Assembly (NCBI RefSeq): GCF_014126615.1
Contig: NZ_CP059897.1
Location: forward strand, 558,001 to 622,000
DNA: 64,000 nt
From: Ciceribacter thiooxidans
Lineage (GTDB): Bacteria; Pseudomonadota; Alphaproteobacteria; Rhizobiales; Rhizobiaceae
Direction of reading: 5' to 3'
Shown: piece by piece, positions 8,997-19,307 of the stretch
How the letters are laid out: each line of letters starts with the position of its first letter
Numbering within the stretch: the stretch's first letter is position 1
Made by a program: the position numbers and the translations under genes
The notes under the pieces: model-generated
Databases searched by the model: none
What the model saw: the letters and a program-made list of their open reading frames with translations, nothing else
What the model was told of the DNA's origin: nothing

Positions 8997-9242
8997 TCAG
9001 GCGGCGTAGGGATTGGCGAACAGCACGAGCAGCGCGATGACGAGGCAGTAGATCGCCATGGTCTCGATCATCGCCAGGCCAACGAACAGGGTGCGGGAAA
9101 GGGTCCCGGCCGCCTCCGGCTGGCGGGCGATGGCGTCCATGGCGGCAGCCACGGCACGCCCCTCCGCAAGTGCCGGGCCGATCGCGCCGAAGGAAACGGC
9201 GAGTGCTGCGGCGATGATGCTGACGATTCCGATGACGTTCAT
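8997..9242 (-). CDS. atpE: N-type ATPase c subunit (rotor ring)
   Basis: Two-helix proteolipid of 81 residues that forms the membrane rotor ring. The polar loop ARQPEA (residues 39-44) is typical. The C-terminal helix carries the ion-binding acid E60 followed by T61 and Y65 (MIETMAIY), the pattern of Na+-type c subunits. A second carboxylate, E27 (ALAEGRAV), sits where Na+ rings have Gln. The coupling ion therefore cannot be assigned with certainty. It overlaps atpB by four bases. Confidence 0.94.
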   Translation of the reverse strand: MNVIGIVSIIAAALAVSFGAIGPALAEGRAVAAAMDAIARQPEAAGTLSRTLFVGLAMIETMAIYCLVIALLVLFANPYAA

Positions 9243-9937
9243 AGGCTTTTTTCCTCCTTCAGGGATGAGGATGGGGGCCGGCGCTCCCCGACGGCGGCGC
9301 CGATGAAGACGGTTGTGAGAACCGCGAAGATGTAGGCTTGTACCGCGCCGGTCAGCAGATCGAGTGCCATCAGCGGGATCGGCACGATGAGGCCCGCGAG
9401 CGACAGCACGATGCCGATGACGAAAACGCCGCTCATGATGTTGCCGAAGAGGCGCACGATCAGCGAGAACGTCCGGGTGATCTGCTCGACGACATTGAGC
9501 GGGATCATCACCCAGCTCGGTTCGGCGAAGGTCTTGAGATAGCCAACGATCCCCCGTGCGCCGATCCCGTAGCCGATGGTCGCTGCGAGAACGATAAGTG
9601 CGAGTGCGGCATCGGTCTCGATATGCGCCGTCGGGGGCTCGATGCCCGGAACCAGTGACGACCAGTTGGCGACCAGCACGTAGAGGAACAGGGTGCCGAT
9701 CAGGGGACGGTAGGGGCGGGGATCGACCTGCATCGTATCTCGAATCTGGCCATCGATCGCCTCAACCAGGATTTCGAGCGCCGCCTGCATCCGTGACGGC
9801 TTTACGGAAAGCCTGCGCGTGGCGAAGAAGAACAGCAGGCCGAGTGCCGCCATGATCGCCCAGGTAACGACGACCGGCTGGGTCAGGGGCACCGGCCCGA
9901 CGAAGAACAGCGGTTCGAGAACGAGTGGCGACTTCAT
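9239..9937 (-). CDS. atpB: N-type ATPase a subunit
   Basis: Membrane stator subunit with the ion half-channels, 232 residues and five or six predicted helices. The essential stator arginine is R162 within SLIVRLFGNIMSG. The motif VEQITRTFSL just before it is also characteristic. It overlaps both atpR and atpE by four bases, so expression of the membrane sector is translationally coupled. Confidence 0.93.
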   Translation of the reverse strand: MKSPLVLEPLFFVGPVPLTQPVVVTWAIMAALGLLFFFATRRLSVKPSRMQAALEILVEAIDGQIRDTMQVDPRPYRPLIGTLFLYVLVANWSSLVPGIEPPTAHIETDAALALIVLAATIGYGIGARGIVGYLKTFAEPSWVMIPLNVVEQITRTFSLIVRLFGNIMSGVFVIGIVLSLAGLIVPIPLMALDLLTGAVQAYIFAVLTTVFIGAAVGERRPPSSSLKEEKSL

Positions 9938-10230
9938 GACATGCTCCTCACTCGCCTGAGGATCACGCCCCGGCCGATCACGACGCCGGCCGCAGCACTC
10001 AGGAGTGCGGTGGCTCCGAGGCGAGAAATGCCGAAGAGTGCCACCGCCAGGACGGCGAAACGCGCTGCCTGGAGCAAGAAGGCGCGTGCGACGTCCCCGG
10101 AAGCGAAGAAGCGCGTATTCCAGCCGAGGAGGCCGAAATGGGCGAGGCCGAGGAGGCCGCCGAGCGTCAGACCCAATGCCGCCTTGAGAAGAAACGTACC
10201 GTCGAGAGCGGAGAGAAACATGTCGATCAT
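9934..10230 (-). CDS. atpR: N-ATPase small membrane protein AtpR
   Basis: A 98-residue hydrophobic protein with three predicted helices (FLLKAALGLTLGGLLGLAHF; AARFAVLAVALFGISRLGA; ALLSAAAGVVIGRGVIL). It starts at the ATG overlapping the atpQ stop by four bases; the longer open frame upstream is an artefact of overlapping genes. AtpR is a hallmark of N-ATPase operons and is thought to assist assembly or ion supply of the c-ring. That role is literature knowledge and is not visible here. Confidence 0.85.
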   Translation of the reverse strand: MIDMFLSALDGTFLLKAALGLTLGGLLGLAHFGLLGWNTRFFASGDVARAFLLQAARFAVLAVALFGISRLGATALLSAAAGVVIGRGVILRRVRSMS

Positions 10231-10510
10231 TGGCGATGCATCCATTTCCAGGCGGAGCGGAAACCGAGCGCCGCCCCGATCATGATCAGCGGTGCGGAGA
10301 AGAAGACGCCCGTCGAAAAGGTTCGGTCGAGCCAGCGACCGAGAATGAGTGCAAGCAGGGTCGGCACGACGATGCTCCAGCCGAGGATCCCGATCTGGCC
10401 GAGCCGCGTCCCGAGCGACGGTTCCGGATCCTCGGCCCCCAGCTGCTGCCGCTGGGCGGCCCGACGGGCAGCGTCGGCGAGCCGTTCGTCGCGAGGTTCG
10501 TGCGGCGATG

Positions 10511-10514
<4 letters not shown>
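10227..10514 (-). CDS. atpQ: N-ATPase AtpQ (AtpI-like) membrane protein
   Basis: A 95-residue AtpI-like protein with a charged N-terminus (ADAARRAAQRQQ) and two membrane hairpin helices (IGILGWSIVVPTLLALILGR; GVFFSAPLIMIGAALGF). The hydrophobic part resembles AtpI, with a conserved GRWLD between the helices. It lies between atpC and atpR with ATGA overlaps on both sides. It probably serves ring assembly or cation transport, by family analogy. Confidence 0.85.
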
Positions 10515-12468
<1,954 letters not shown>

Positions 12469-12606
12469 TCAGGTCGTCCCTTCCCGCGAAGTAGACAGCC
12501 GCTCGATGGCGGTGGCAAGACCAAATGGTGCGTCACCCGACCACGGCAGTACGGCGCCAGGGCAGAGGCCGTGATGCGCGATATCTGGACGACGTTTTGC
12601 TGGGGA

Positions 12607-13101
12607 TTATCGCAGCCGGCGCGGTATGATCTCGCTTGCGATCTGGGATGTCTCCTTGATCTTTGTCATCACGACGGTCGAGTCCGTCTGGGCGATGAAG
12701 CCCAGCTGGATCATGCCCTCCTGGAGAAAGTCAAAATGGCTTCTCATGTCGGCTGCAACCACCTTCAGGGTGTAGTCGTGTGCACCCGTACCCACATAGC
12801 ACTCCAGAACCTGTGGTGAATTCCGGACGAACTCGGCAAAAGCTGCCGTCGTTTCCGGCGTATGTCGATCAAGGCGAACGTTGACCAGGATCGTCTCGCG
12901 CAGGCCCAGCTTCTCCGCGTCCACCGTCACGCGAAAACCACTGATCACGCCTGCATCTTCCATCGCGCGAATGCGGCGCCAGACCGATGACGGTGAACTG
13001 CTGACCCGGTGGGCGATGTCCTGACTCGACAACCGGGCGTCGTCCTGCAACGCGTCCAGTATCTTTCGGTCGAGTTCTGAAAGTTCGAATGAACGATCCA
13101 T
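12607..13101 (-). CDS. Lrp/AsnC-family regulator, probable regulator of the oxidoreductase
   Basis: A 164-residue leucine-responsive-type DNA-binding protein. The N-terminal HTH includes LDRKILDALQDDARLSSQDI and SSSPSSVWRRIRAMEDAGVI; a C-terminal RAM ligand-binding domain includes VLECYVGTGAHDYTLKVVAA. It is divergent from the indolepyruvate oxidoreductase gene with 112 bases between the start codons. Lrp-type regulators often sit beside such oxidoreductases and respond to aromatic or branched amino acids. It also lies upstream of, and in line with, the ATPase operon, but the divergent partner is the likelier target. Confidence 0.88.
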   Translation of the reverse strand: MDRSFELSELDRKILDALQDDARLSSQDIAHRVSSSPSSVWRRIRAMEDAGVISGFRVTVDAEKLGLRETILVNVRLDRHTPETTAAFAEFVRNSPQVLECYVGTGAHDYTLKVVAADMRSHFDFLQEGMIQLGFIAQTDSTVVMTKIKETSQIASEIIPRRLR

Positions 13102-13213
13102 CCTGCCGCAGCTTTCTGAAATGGATGTTTCATATTCACCGAAAAGCTATGCAATTCTGGTCGGATTTGTCAAACCGCAAGTCTTAGGCTCTTCACAAAT
13201 GGAGGAGGAGCCC

Positions 13214-16200
13214 ATGAACGTTGCCGATCCGCCGCCGCCAATGAGGACGATCGACAGGGACTACCGGCTGGAAGATTGCCTTGATGGGCTGGACGTCTTC
13301 CTGACCGGAACACAGGCACTTGTCCGCTTGCCGCTCGAGCAGGCGCGTCTCGACAGGGCGGCCGGGCTCAACACAGCGGGCTTCATCACTGGTTATCGTG
13401 GTTCGCCTTTGGCCGCGTACGACAGTGCGCTGATATCTGCCCGTAAGAGGTTGGCGGAAGCGGGGGTCACGTTCAAACCCGCCGTGAACGAAGATCTCGC
13501 CGCGACCGCTCTCTTCGGCACGCAGGAAGTTTCCAGCGATCCCCAGAGGACCAGGGACGGCGTCTTCGGCATTTGGTACGGCAAGGGCCCGGGCGTCGAC
13601 AGGGCAGGTGATGCGCTGAAACACGGGAATGCCTTCGGAGCATCCGAAAAGGGCGGTGTTTTGGCACTTCTCGGTGATGACCACGGATGCGTCTCTTCCA
13701 GCATGCCGCATCAATCGGACCATGCACTTGCGAGCTTCATGATGCCGGTCATTCATCCGGCTATGGTTGGCGACTACATTCCATTCGGCCTGTTCGGTCT
13801 CGCGGCGTCGCGTTTCTCGGGCGCCTGGGTGGGCATGAAGACCATTTCCGAGATACTGGAAAGCGGCGCGACGGTGACGGTGGATCGTGACGTCTCCTTC
13901 AATGTGCCGACGGACTACCGGTTTCCGCCCGGTGGACTTGGCTATGATCCATCGAAATGTTTCGGCCCGGTCATGGAGGGGCGCATGCTCGCGCGGCTGG
14001 ACGCTTTCCGCGCCTTCGCCAAGGCCAACCCGATCGACCGGCACGCATTTGGCGCTCGGGAGCCGGAGCTCGCGATCATCGCAGCCGGCAAGGCCTTCCT
14101 CGATGTTACCGACGCGCTCGCAAGGCTCGGCATATCCGAGGGCGACGCCATCCGTCTCAGCCTTGGCGTCTATAAGGTCGGGCTGGTTTGGCCGATAGAG
14201 CCTTCGGGCTTCTCTGCCTTCCTGGTAAAGGCCAGGAAGGTCCTGGTCGTGGAGGAAAAGCGCGATCTCGTGGAGACCCAGCTGCGAGGCCTTCTGTTCG
14301 GACGACAGAAACTACCGGAAATGATGGGAAAACGGGACGCGTCTGGCGGCGCCCTGCTTCCGGAGACAGGGGAATTGCGTCCCGCCCTGGTCGCAGAGGC
14401 GGTGATGAAGGCCTTCGGACCCGATGTTCGGACCTCCAGGGGCACGGGAACGGGATTGGCGGTGGTGCAGCTGCCGGAATTTCTCGTCGGCAAGCGGACA
14501 CCGTTCTTCTGTTCCGGCTGTCCTCACAACCGTTCGACCAAGGTCCCGCAAGGAGCGGAGGCTTTTGCGGGGATCGGTTGCCATTTCATGGCAAACTGGA
14601 TGCCGCGCAACACCACGGGCCTCGTCCAGATGGGCGGCGAAGGCGTGAACTGGATCGGCCGGAGTCCCTATACCGGCCGAAAGCATATGTTTCAGAATCT
14701 CGGAGACGGAACCTACTTTCATTCCGGCCTTCTGGCGGTCCGCGCAGCGGTCGCCGCTGACGTCAACATCACCTACAAGATCCTCTACAACGACGCGGTG
14801 GCAATGACCGGTGGCCAGCCGATCGACGGGAGCTTGTGCGTCGACGACATCGTCATGCAGCTGCGCGCCGAGGGCGTTCGCCGCATCGCCGTCGTGTCTG
14901 AAAATCCCACCCGCTTCGGGACGACCATCAGGGGCATGTCGGGGGTTACCCTCAACCCGCGTGATGACCTGATGGTCATCCAGAACGAACTGCAACTGAT
15001 CGAGGGCGTCACCGCCCTCATCTATGACCAGGGCTGTGCGGCCGAGAAGCGCCGCAAGAGAAAGCGCAAGGTGATCGCCGATCCGCCCAAGCGTGTCTTC
15101 ATCAACGAAGCGGTGTGCGAGGGATGCGGCGATTGTTCCGCCAAAGCGAACTGCGTCTCGATCGTACCGCTCAAGACCGCCTGGGGTGTCAAACGGCAGA
15201 TCGACCAGTCCTCCTGCAACAAGGATTTCTCCTGTGCCGATGGCTTTTGCCCCAGCTTCGTGACCGTTTCCGGCGTGGAACTGCAGAATACCGGAGACGG
15301 CGAGCGCCGGAAGGCATTGCTGGCGCGTGCCGCGCATCTGCCCATTCCGGCCGTTCCCGAAACCGGCGAGATCCTGGTTGCAGGAATTGGCGGCACCGGG
15401 GTCGTGACGATCGGCGCGGTGCTGGCGATGGCCGCGCACGTGGAGGGCAAGGGCAGCACGGTTCTCGATTTCATGGGCTTTGCACAGAAGGGCGGTGCGG
15501 TCATCAGCCATCTGAAGATAACCGGCAAGCGAACGCAAAGCCGCCCCGCCAGGATCGAACAGGGTGACGCCGACGCCTTGATTGCATGCGACATGGTCGT
15601 CGCCACCATGCCCGAGGTCTTTGCCGCGCTCTCTGCAGACGGCACGCGTGCTGTCGTCAACACGAACGTCGCGCCGACGGGAGACTTCGTGACCCGCGGC
15701 ATTTCGGAGTTCGAGGAGGACCAGCGTCTGAAGACCTTGCGAGGACGATCCCGCGCGCTTCACGAGGTGAACGCAAGTGAGCTCGCGGTGACGCTCTTCG
15801 GCGACAGCGTTTACGCCAATATGCTGTTGGCGGGCCATGCCTGGCAGAAGGGGCTATTGGCTGTCTCCCTGGAAGCCGTGGAGCGCGCGATCGAACTCAA
15901 CGGCCGGTCCGTGAGTGCCAATCTCGATGCCTTCAGGCTCGGTCGTCTGGGTGCCGAGAGACCGGAGGTCTTCGAGGCGCAACAGCGTGGTTCGGACCCG
16001 AAGGCGGAGAGCCTCGACGAACTCGTTTCTTCGCGCTCCGCATTTCTCACCGAGTACCAGGGTGACGCCTATGCCGCCGATTTTGCGGCCTTCGTCGAGA
16101 AGGTTCGCCGGGCGGAGGCGCCGCTCGGGTCGGACGAACTTGCCCGCACCGTCGCCGGCAATCTTTCTCGCCTGATGGCCTACAAGGACGAATACGAGGT

Positions 16201-16660
16201 CGCGAGGCTGCATCTGGAAAGCCCGATGCTTGCCGGCTTCGGGGGCAGATTTGCAGCCGGTGCGAAGGTCCGGTTTCACATGGCTCCGCCACTCCTATCG
16301 TTCATCCGAACGGCGGACGGGAAGCCGCGCAAGATCGCGATCCCAGGGCGGATTGCTTTGCCCGTGCTGAGGCTGTTGCGCCTCATGCGGCCCTTGCGCG
16401 GAACGGTGTGGGACCCCTTCGGATTCACGCGGGAGCGACGCGAGGAACGTCGGCTGGTCTGCGAGTACAGGGATCTGGTGGAAAGCCTGTTGCCCGGGCT
16501 CTCCCGGTCGGCTCACCGGGATGCCATCGGGATCGCCGGCCTTGCCGACATGATCCGCGGTTTCGGTCATGTGAAGGCTGCTGCGATCGACCGGTACCAC
16601 CGTGAGCTTCGCGCCATGTCCGAGCGGCCCCGAGCCAGCGCGCCGGGCAAGGCGGCCTGA
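13214..16660 (+). CDS. indolepyruvate:ferredoxin oxidoreductase, fused alpha/beta type
   Basis: Oxidatively decarboxylates aryl 2-oxo acids (indolepyruvate, phenylpyruvate) to aryl-acetyl-CoA using thiamine diphosphate and iron-sulphur clusters. It has 1148 residues. The N-terminal pyruvate-oxidoreductase-like domain (TAGFITGYRGSPLAAYD) is followed by the TPP domain. Cysteine-rich segments CEGCGDCSAKANC and CNKDFSCADGFC come next, then the gamma-type domain (ILVAGIGGTGVVTIGAVLAM, FMGFAQKGGAVISH) and a C-terminal DUF6537-like region. GGAGGAGGAG lies just before the ATG at 13214, so longer upstream frames are rejected. It is followed by paaX on the same strand. Confidence 0.92.
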   Translation: MNVADPPPPMRTIDRDYRLEDCLDGLDVFLTGTQALVRLPLEQARLDRAAGLNTAGFITGYRGSPLAAYDSALISARKRLAEAGVTFKPAVNEDLAATALFGTQEVSSDPQRTRDGVFGIWYGKGPGVDRAGDALKHGNAFGASEKGGVLALLGDDHGCVSSSMPHQSDHALASFMMPVIHPAMVGDYIPFGLFGLAASRFSGAWVGMKTISEILESGATVTVDRDVSFNVPTDYRFPPGGLGYDPSKCFGPVMEGRMLARLDAFRAFAKANPIDRHAFGAREPELAIIAAGKAFLDVTDALARLGISEGDAIRLSLGVYKVGLVWPIEPSGFSAFLVKARKVLVVEEKRDLVETQLRGLLFGRQKLPEMMGKRDASGGALLPETGELRPALVAEAVMKAFGPDVRTSRGTGTGLAVVQLPEFLVGKRTPFFCSGCPHNRSTKVPQGAEAFAGIGCHFMANWMPRNTTGLVQMGGEGVNWIGRSPYTGRKHMFQNLGDGTYFHSGLLAVRAAVAADVNITYKILYNDAVAMTGGQPIDGSLCVDDIVMQLRAEGVRRIAVVSENPTRFGTTIRGMSGVTLNPRDDLMVIQNELQLIEGVTALIYDQGCAAEKRRKRKRKVIADPPKRVFINEAVCEGCGDCSAKANCVSIVPLKTAWGVKRQIDQSSCNKDFSCADGFCPSFVTVSGVELQNTGDGERRKALLARAAHLPIPAVPETGEILVAGIGGTGVVTIGAVLAMAAHVEGKGSTVLDFMGFAQKGGAVISHLKITGKRTQSRPARIEQGDADALIACDMVVATMPEVFAALSADGTRAVVNTNVAPTGDFVTRGISEFEEDQRLKTLRGRSRALHEVNASELAVTLFGDSVYANMLLAGHAWQKGLLAVSLEAVERAIELNGRSVSANLDAFRLGRLGAERPEVFEAQQRGSDPKAESLDELVSSRSAFLTEYQGDAYAADFAAFVEKVRRAEAPLGSDELARTVAGNLSRLMAYKDEYEVARLHLESPMLAGFGGRFAAGAKVRFHMAPPLLSFIRTADGKPRKIAIPGRIALPVLRLLRLMRPLRGTVWDPFGFTRERREERRLVCEYRDLVESLLPGLSRSAHRDAIGIAGLADMIRGFGHVKAAAIDRYHRELRAMSERPRASAPGKAA

Positions 16661-16826
16661 CCAAAGAAGCCTGACCGGTTTCGCCCTTCGTGCGGCCCCT
16701 TCGCGTGCCGACAGGGGGAGATTTGACATTCACGGACGACATGCCTACCGATGCGGCCGGAGCTTGGGCCGAGGCGGGAATTCCAACAAAGCCGAAGCCG
16801 ACATTGGGAGGTGGAATTCCTCGGTG

Positions 16827-17690
16827 ATGCGGGTAACCGATACGCTTTCGGACATTCAGGCGGGTCTTGCTGTACGGGCTCCGGCGATGATCGTCACGAT
16901 TTACGGTGACATTGTCGTGCCGCGCGGCGGTGTGCTGTGGATGGGCACGCTGGTGGAGATCTGTGCGGGCCTCGGTATCAGCGAAACTTTGGTGCGGACC
17001 GCAGTTTCACGTCTGGTCGCCGCCGGCCAATTGGTGGGCGAGCGCCACGGGCGTCGGTCCTATTATGGCCTGGCACCGGGTGCCAGAACCGAATTCGCCG
17101 CGGCAGCGAGGCTGCTTTACGGACCACAGTCTTCTGCGTGTGGCTTCTTGATCCACCACGCCCCCGGTGTCGATGACGAGACCGTCCGTCGCGCCGGGCT
17201 CGGACGGATGGGGCCGGACCTTTATTTGCGTCCCGACCGTCCGGAGAACGTGCCCGTTCCCGGGCTTGCCTTCCGCGCCGAGGTGGTGAAGGAGGCGGCC
17301 CTCCTTTCCGGCTACGTAGCGACGCTGTGGGACCTGCAATCCTTTGCGGACGCCTACAGGGCGGTCATCGACCTCTTTTCGCCGCTGGCGGCGGCTTTGC
17401 ACGAAGGCGAGGTCCCGCGTCCCGCCGATGCGGTCAGTGCGCGGCTCTTGCTGGTTCAGGCCTACCGTGCGGTGCTCCTGCGCGATCCGCGTCTGCCAAG
17501 CAATGCGCTACCCGCAGATTGGCCCGGCATCGCGGCGCGTCGGCTCTTCAGTGGACTCTACCGGAAAATCTCGCCGTTGGCGGATGAGTACATCGGAACG
17601 CATTTCGAAGGGCGTGATGGTTCTCTGCCGACCCGAACGGATGAAGTCATCGCCCGGCTTCAGTCCTTGGCCCGTGACACGGACATCTAA
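16827..17690 (+). CDS. paaX: PaaX-family phenylacetyl-CoA-responsive regulator
   Basis: A GntR-like repressor of phenylacetate degradation that is released by phenylacetyl-CoA. It has 287 residues: an N-terminal winged helix (SAMIVTIYGDIV-type start, LVRTAVSRLVAAGQLVGERH), a central domain (GRRSYYGLAPGARTEF) and a C-terminal PaaX domain (LLLVQAYRAVLLRDPRLPSN). GGGAGGTGG precedes the start; the adjoining GTG at 16824 is also possible. The long upstream extension of the frame is spurious. The structural paaABCDEZ genes lie about 19 kb away, so this copy may act there, on the adjacent oxidoreductase, or on both. Confidence 0.88.
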   Translation: MRVTDTLSDIQAGLAVRAPAMIVTIYGDIVVPRGGVLWMGTLVEICAGLGISETLVRTAVSRLVAAGQLVGERHGRRSYYGLAPGARTEFAAAARLLYGPQSSACGFLIHHAPGVDDETVRRAGLGRMGPDLYLRPDRPENVPVPGLAFRAEVVKEAALLSGYVATLWDLQSFADAYRAVIDLFSPLAAALHEGEVPRPADAVSARLLLVQAYRAVLLRDPRLPSNALPADWPGIAARRLFSGLYRKISPLADEYIGTHFEGRDGSLPTRTDEVIARLQSLARDTDI

Positions 17691-18061
17691 GCTCGACTTT
17701 GTGCAAACTCGATCATGATCTCGGGTTCTGCCGCGCGTCTTTGCCGCCTACTGGAACAAGGCAGCCGACCGGCTGATGCGGGATCCGGCGATCAGTACGC
17801 CGGTCAGCTTCATCGTTCATTCGCGCAGGGAGGTGAATACCAGACCGGTGAACATGAGGGGAGAGCTGCAGCATCGACCGCCGCCCGATGGCGAAAGCGA
17901 TCATTGCACGGACGGCGTCGCTTCTCGGCGTACAGCCACGACTAAGACTTGAGGCCGCGCCGCAACTCCTTGCCAATTATTGAATTCTGGAATCACCCTG
18001 TTGGCTGCGAGATCACTATAGGCGTTGCGCATGGACGCTCAGGCTAGCGAATGGAAGGCGT
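17691..18061. other. intergenic stretch with possible decayed coding remnant
   Basis: No intact gene is visible. One short frame ending at about 17984 reads MAKAIIARTASLLGVQPRLR and then LEAAPQLLANY. Another frame upstream reads WNKAADRLMRDPAIS. Both look protein-like but are out of register, so this may be the remains of a small gene. No family is recognised. Confidence 0.25.
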
Positions 18062-18445
18062 TTATAGTCCGAAGGACTTGAGGATAGGGCAGGGGCCGCT
18101 TTTTCCGGATGAGCATTCTGCCACCAGGCGCTCGAGTGCCTCACGGGTACGGTTGAGTTCCAAAATCCGGGCATTAAGGGCGGCAAGCCGGATCGTTGCG
18201 GCCTCACGCACCCGCGCCCTGTCGTCACCAGCATCGAGTTCGAGGAGCTCTCGTATCTCCTCCAGCGTGAAGCCCGCAGTCTGGGCCTGCCGGATGAACT
18301 GAAGTTGCCTTAAATCCTCGCTGCCATATCGCCTGCCGCCTTCGAGGCGCTTGGGTGTCTTGAGGAGACCCTTACGTTGGTAGAACCTGACGGTTTCGAC
18401 GCCTACTCCGCCTGCGGCTGCAAATTTCCCGATTGTCATATCCAT
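18062..18445 (-). CDS. MerR-family regulator with two C-terminal cysteines
   Basis: A 127-residue dimeric activator. The HTH is GKFAAAGGVGVETVRFYQRK, followed by LEGGRRYGSEDLRQLQFIRQ and a dimerisation helix. The C-terminus CSSGKSGPC (C111, C119) resembles the metal loop of mercury-type MerR. The third mercury ligand (C82 of MerR, in the hinge before the long helix) is absent; the matching stretch reads LLELDAGDD. The start at 18445 was chosen because upstream residues overlap the promoter. It is divergent from the glutaredoxin fusion gene across a mer-like operator. The ligand is uncertain: mercury, another soft metal or thiol stress. Confidence 0.87.
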   Translation of the reverse strand: MDMTIGKFAAAGGVGVETVRFYQRKGLLKTPKRLEGGRRYGSEDLRQLQFIRQAQTAGFTLEEIRELLELDAGDDRARVREAATIRLAALNARILELNRTREALERLVAECSSGKSGPCPILKSFGL

Positions 18446-18450
18446 GGGGC

Positions 18451-18482
18451 TTGACTCCGTACCATGGTACGGAACGTATGGT
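18451..18482 (+). promoter_or_regulatory. mer-type promoter with central MerR palindrome
   Basis: The -35 TTGACT (18451-18456) and -10 TATGGT (18477-18482) are separated by 20 bases, the over-long spacer that MerR-family activators correct by DNA distortion. An 18-base perfect palindrome, TCCGTACCATGGTACGGA (18456-18473), fills the spacer. The layout and the TTGACTCCGTAC start closely match the classical mer operator as known from mercury transposons. It drives the glutaredoxin fusion gene on the plus strand. Confidence 0.88.
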
Positions 18483-18518
18483 CTTGCCAACTGTTTCACA
18501 AGCTGAAGGAGACGTGAA

Positions 18519-19307
18519 ATGTTGGATAGAGTGACCCCCCCGACCACAGCAACGAGAGCCGTCCTCTACCGGATGGTCACTGCGGAGCATACCTGCCCCT
18601 ATGGCCTGAAGGCCAAAGATCTGCTCAAACGGTCAGGATACGAGGTAGATGACCGCCACCTGACAACCCGAGCGCAAACGGACGCGTTCAAGGAAGAGCA
18701 CGGCGTTAAGACGACACCTCAAGTGTTCATCGACGGTGCCCGCGTCGGCGGCTATGATGATCTGCGGCGTTACTTTGGAAAGCCCGTGGCTGACCCGAAG
18801 GCAACCACTTACCGCCCCGTCATCGTGCTGTTTGCGATGACTGCACTGATGGCCATGGGGGGCAGCTACGCCGTCTTGGGCACGCCATTTACCGTCCGGG
18901 CCTTGGAGTGGTTCATCGCCTTCTCGATGGTAGTCCTGGCCATGCTCAAGCTGCAAAATGTCGAGTCCTTTGCCACGATGTTCTTGAACTACGACTTGCT
19001 CGCCAAGCGCTGGGTCCCCTACAGCTACATCTATCCCTATGCCGAAGGGCTGGCGGGCGTTCTGATGGTGGCCGGTATCGCGAACTGGCTCTCGATCCCG
19101 GTTGCGCTGTTCATCGGCAGCGTCGGTACCATCTCGGTCTTCAAGGCGGTCTACATCGACAAGCGTGAACTAAAATGCGCCTGCGTTGGTGGCTCGAGCA
19201 ACGTGCCCCTCGGGTTCATCTCCCTGACCGAGAACTTGATGATGATCGCCATGGCAGTGTGGATGGCCTTGGCATCGTCAGGGATGATGCTTGGGCATCA
19301 GATGTAA
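18519..19307 (+). CDS. glutaredoxin-MauE fusion membrane protein
   Basis: A 262-residue inner-membrane protein. Residues about 14-85 form a glutaredoxin domain with a single-cysteine CPYG active site (EHTCPYGLKAK), the cis-proline segment TTPQVFIDG and the glutathione-binding GGYDDL. The rest has four to five hydrophobic helices resembling MauE/DoxX-type redox membrane proteins, plus a CAC motif (ELKCACVGG) between late helices. GAAGGAGACG precedes the ATG. It lies downstream of the mer-like promoter and divergent from MerR. No merT, merP or merA is present. A role in membrane thiol/disulphide handling under metal or oxidative stress is inferred. Confidence 0.85.
   Translation: MLDRVTPPTTATRAVLYRMVTAEHTCPYGLKAKDLLKRSGYEVDDRHLTTRAQTDAFKEEHGVKTTPQVFIDGARVGGYDDLRRYFGKPVADPKATTYRPVIVLFAMTALMAMGGSYAVLGTPFTVRALEWFIAFSMVVLAMLKLQNVESFATMFLNYDLLAKRWVPYSYIYPYAEGLAGVLMVAGIANWLSIPVALFIGSVGTISVFKAVYIDKRELKCACVGGSSNVPLGFISLTENLMMIAMAVWMALASSGMMLGHQM

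Noticed and set aside
13121..13213. Longer N-terminus of the indolepyruvate oxidoreductase
   Set aside because: GGAGGAGGAG lies immediately before the ATG at 13214, and the extra residues show no domain.
14312..15838. 508-codon open frame on the minus strand
   Set aside because: It lies antisense to the well-supported indolepyruvate oxidoreductase, has no family features and reflects high GC content in the third positions.
18062..19307. Mercury-resistance operon
   Set aside because: The promoter is mer-like, but there is no merT, merP or merA, and the regulator lacks one of the three mercury-binding cysteines.
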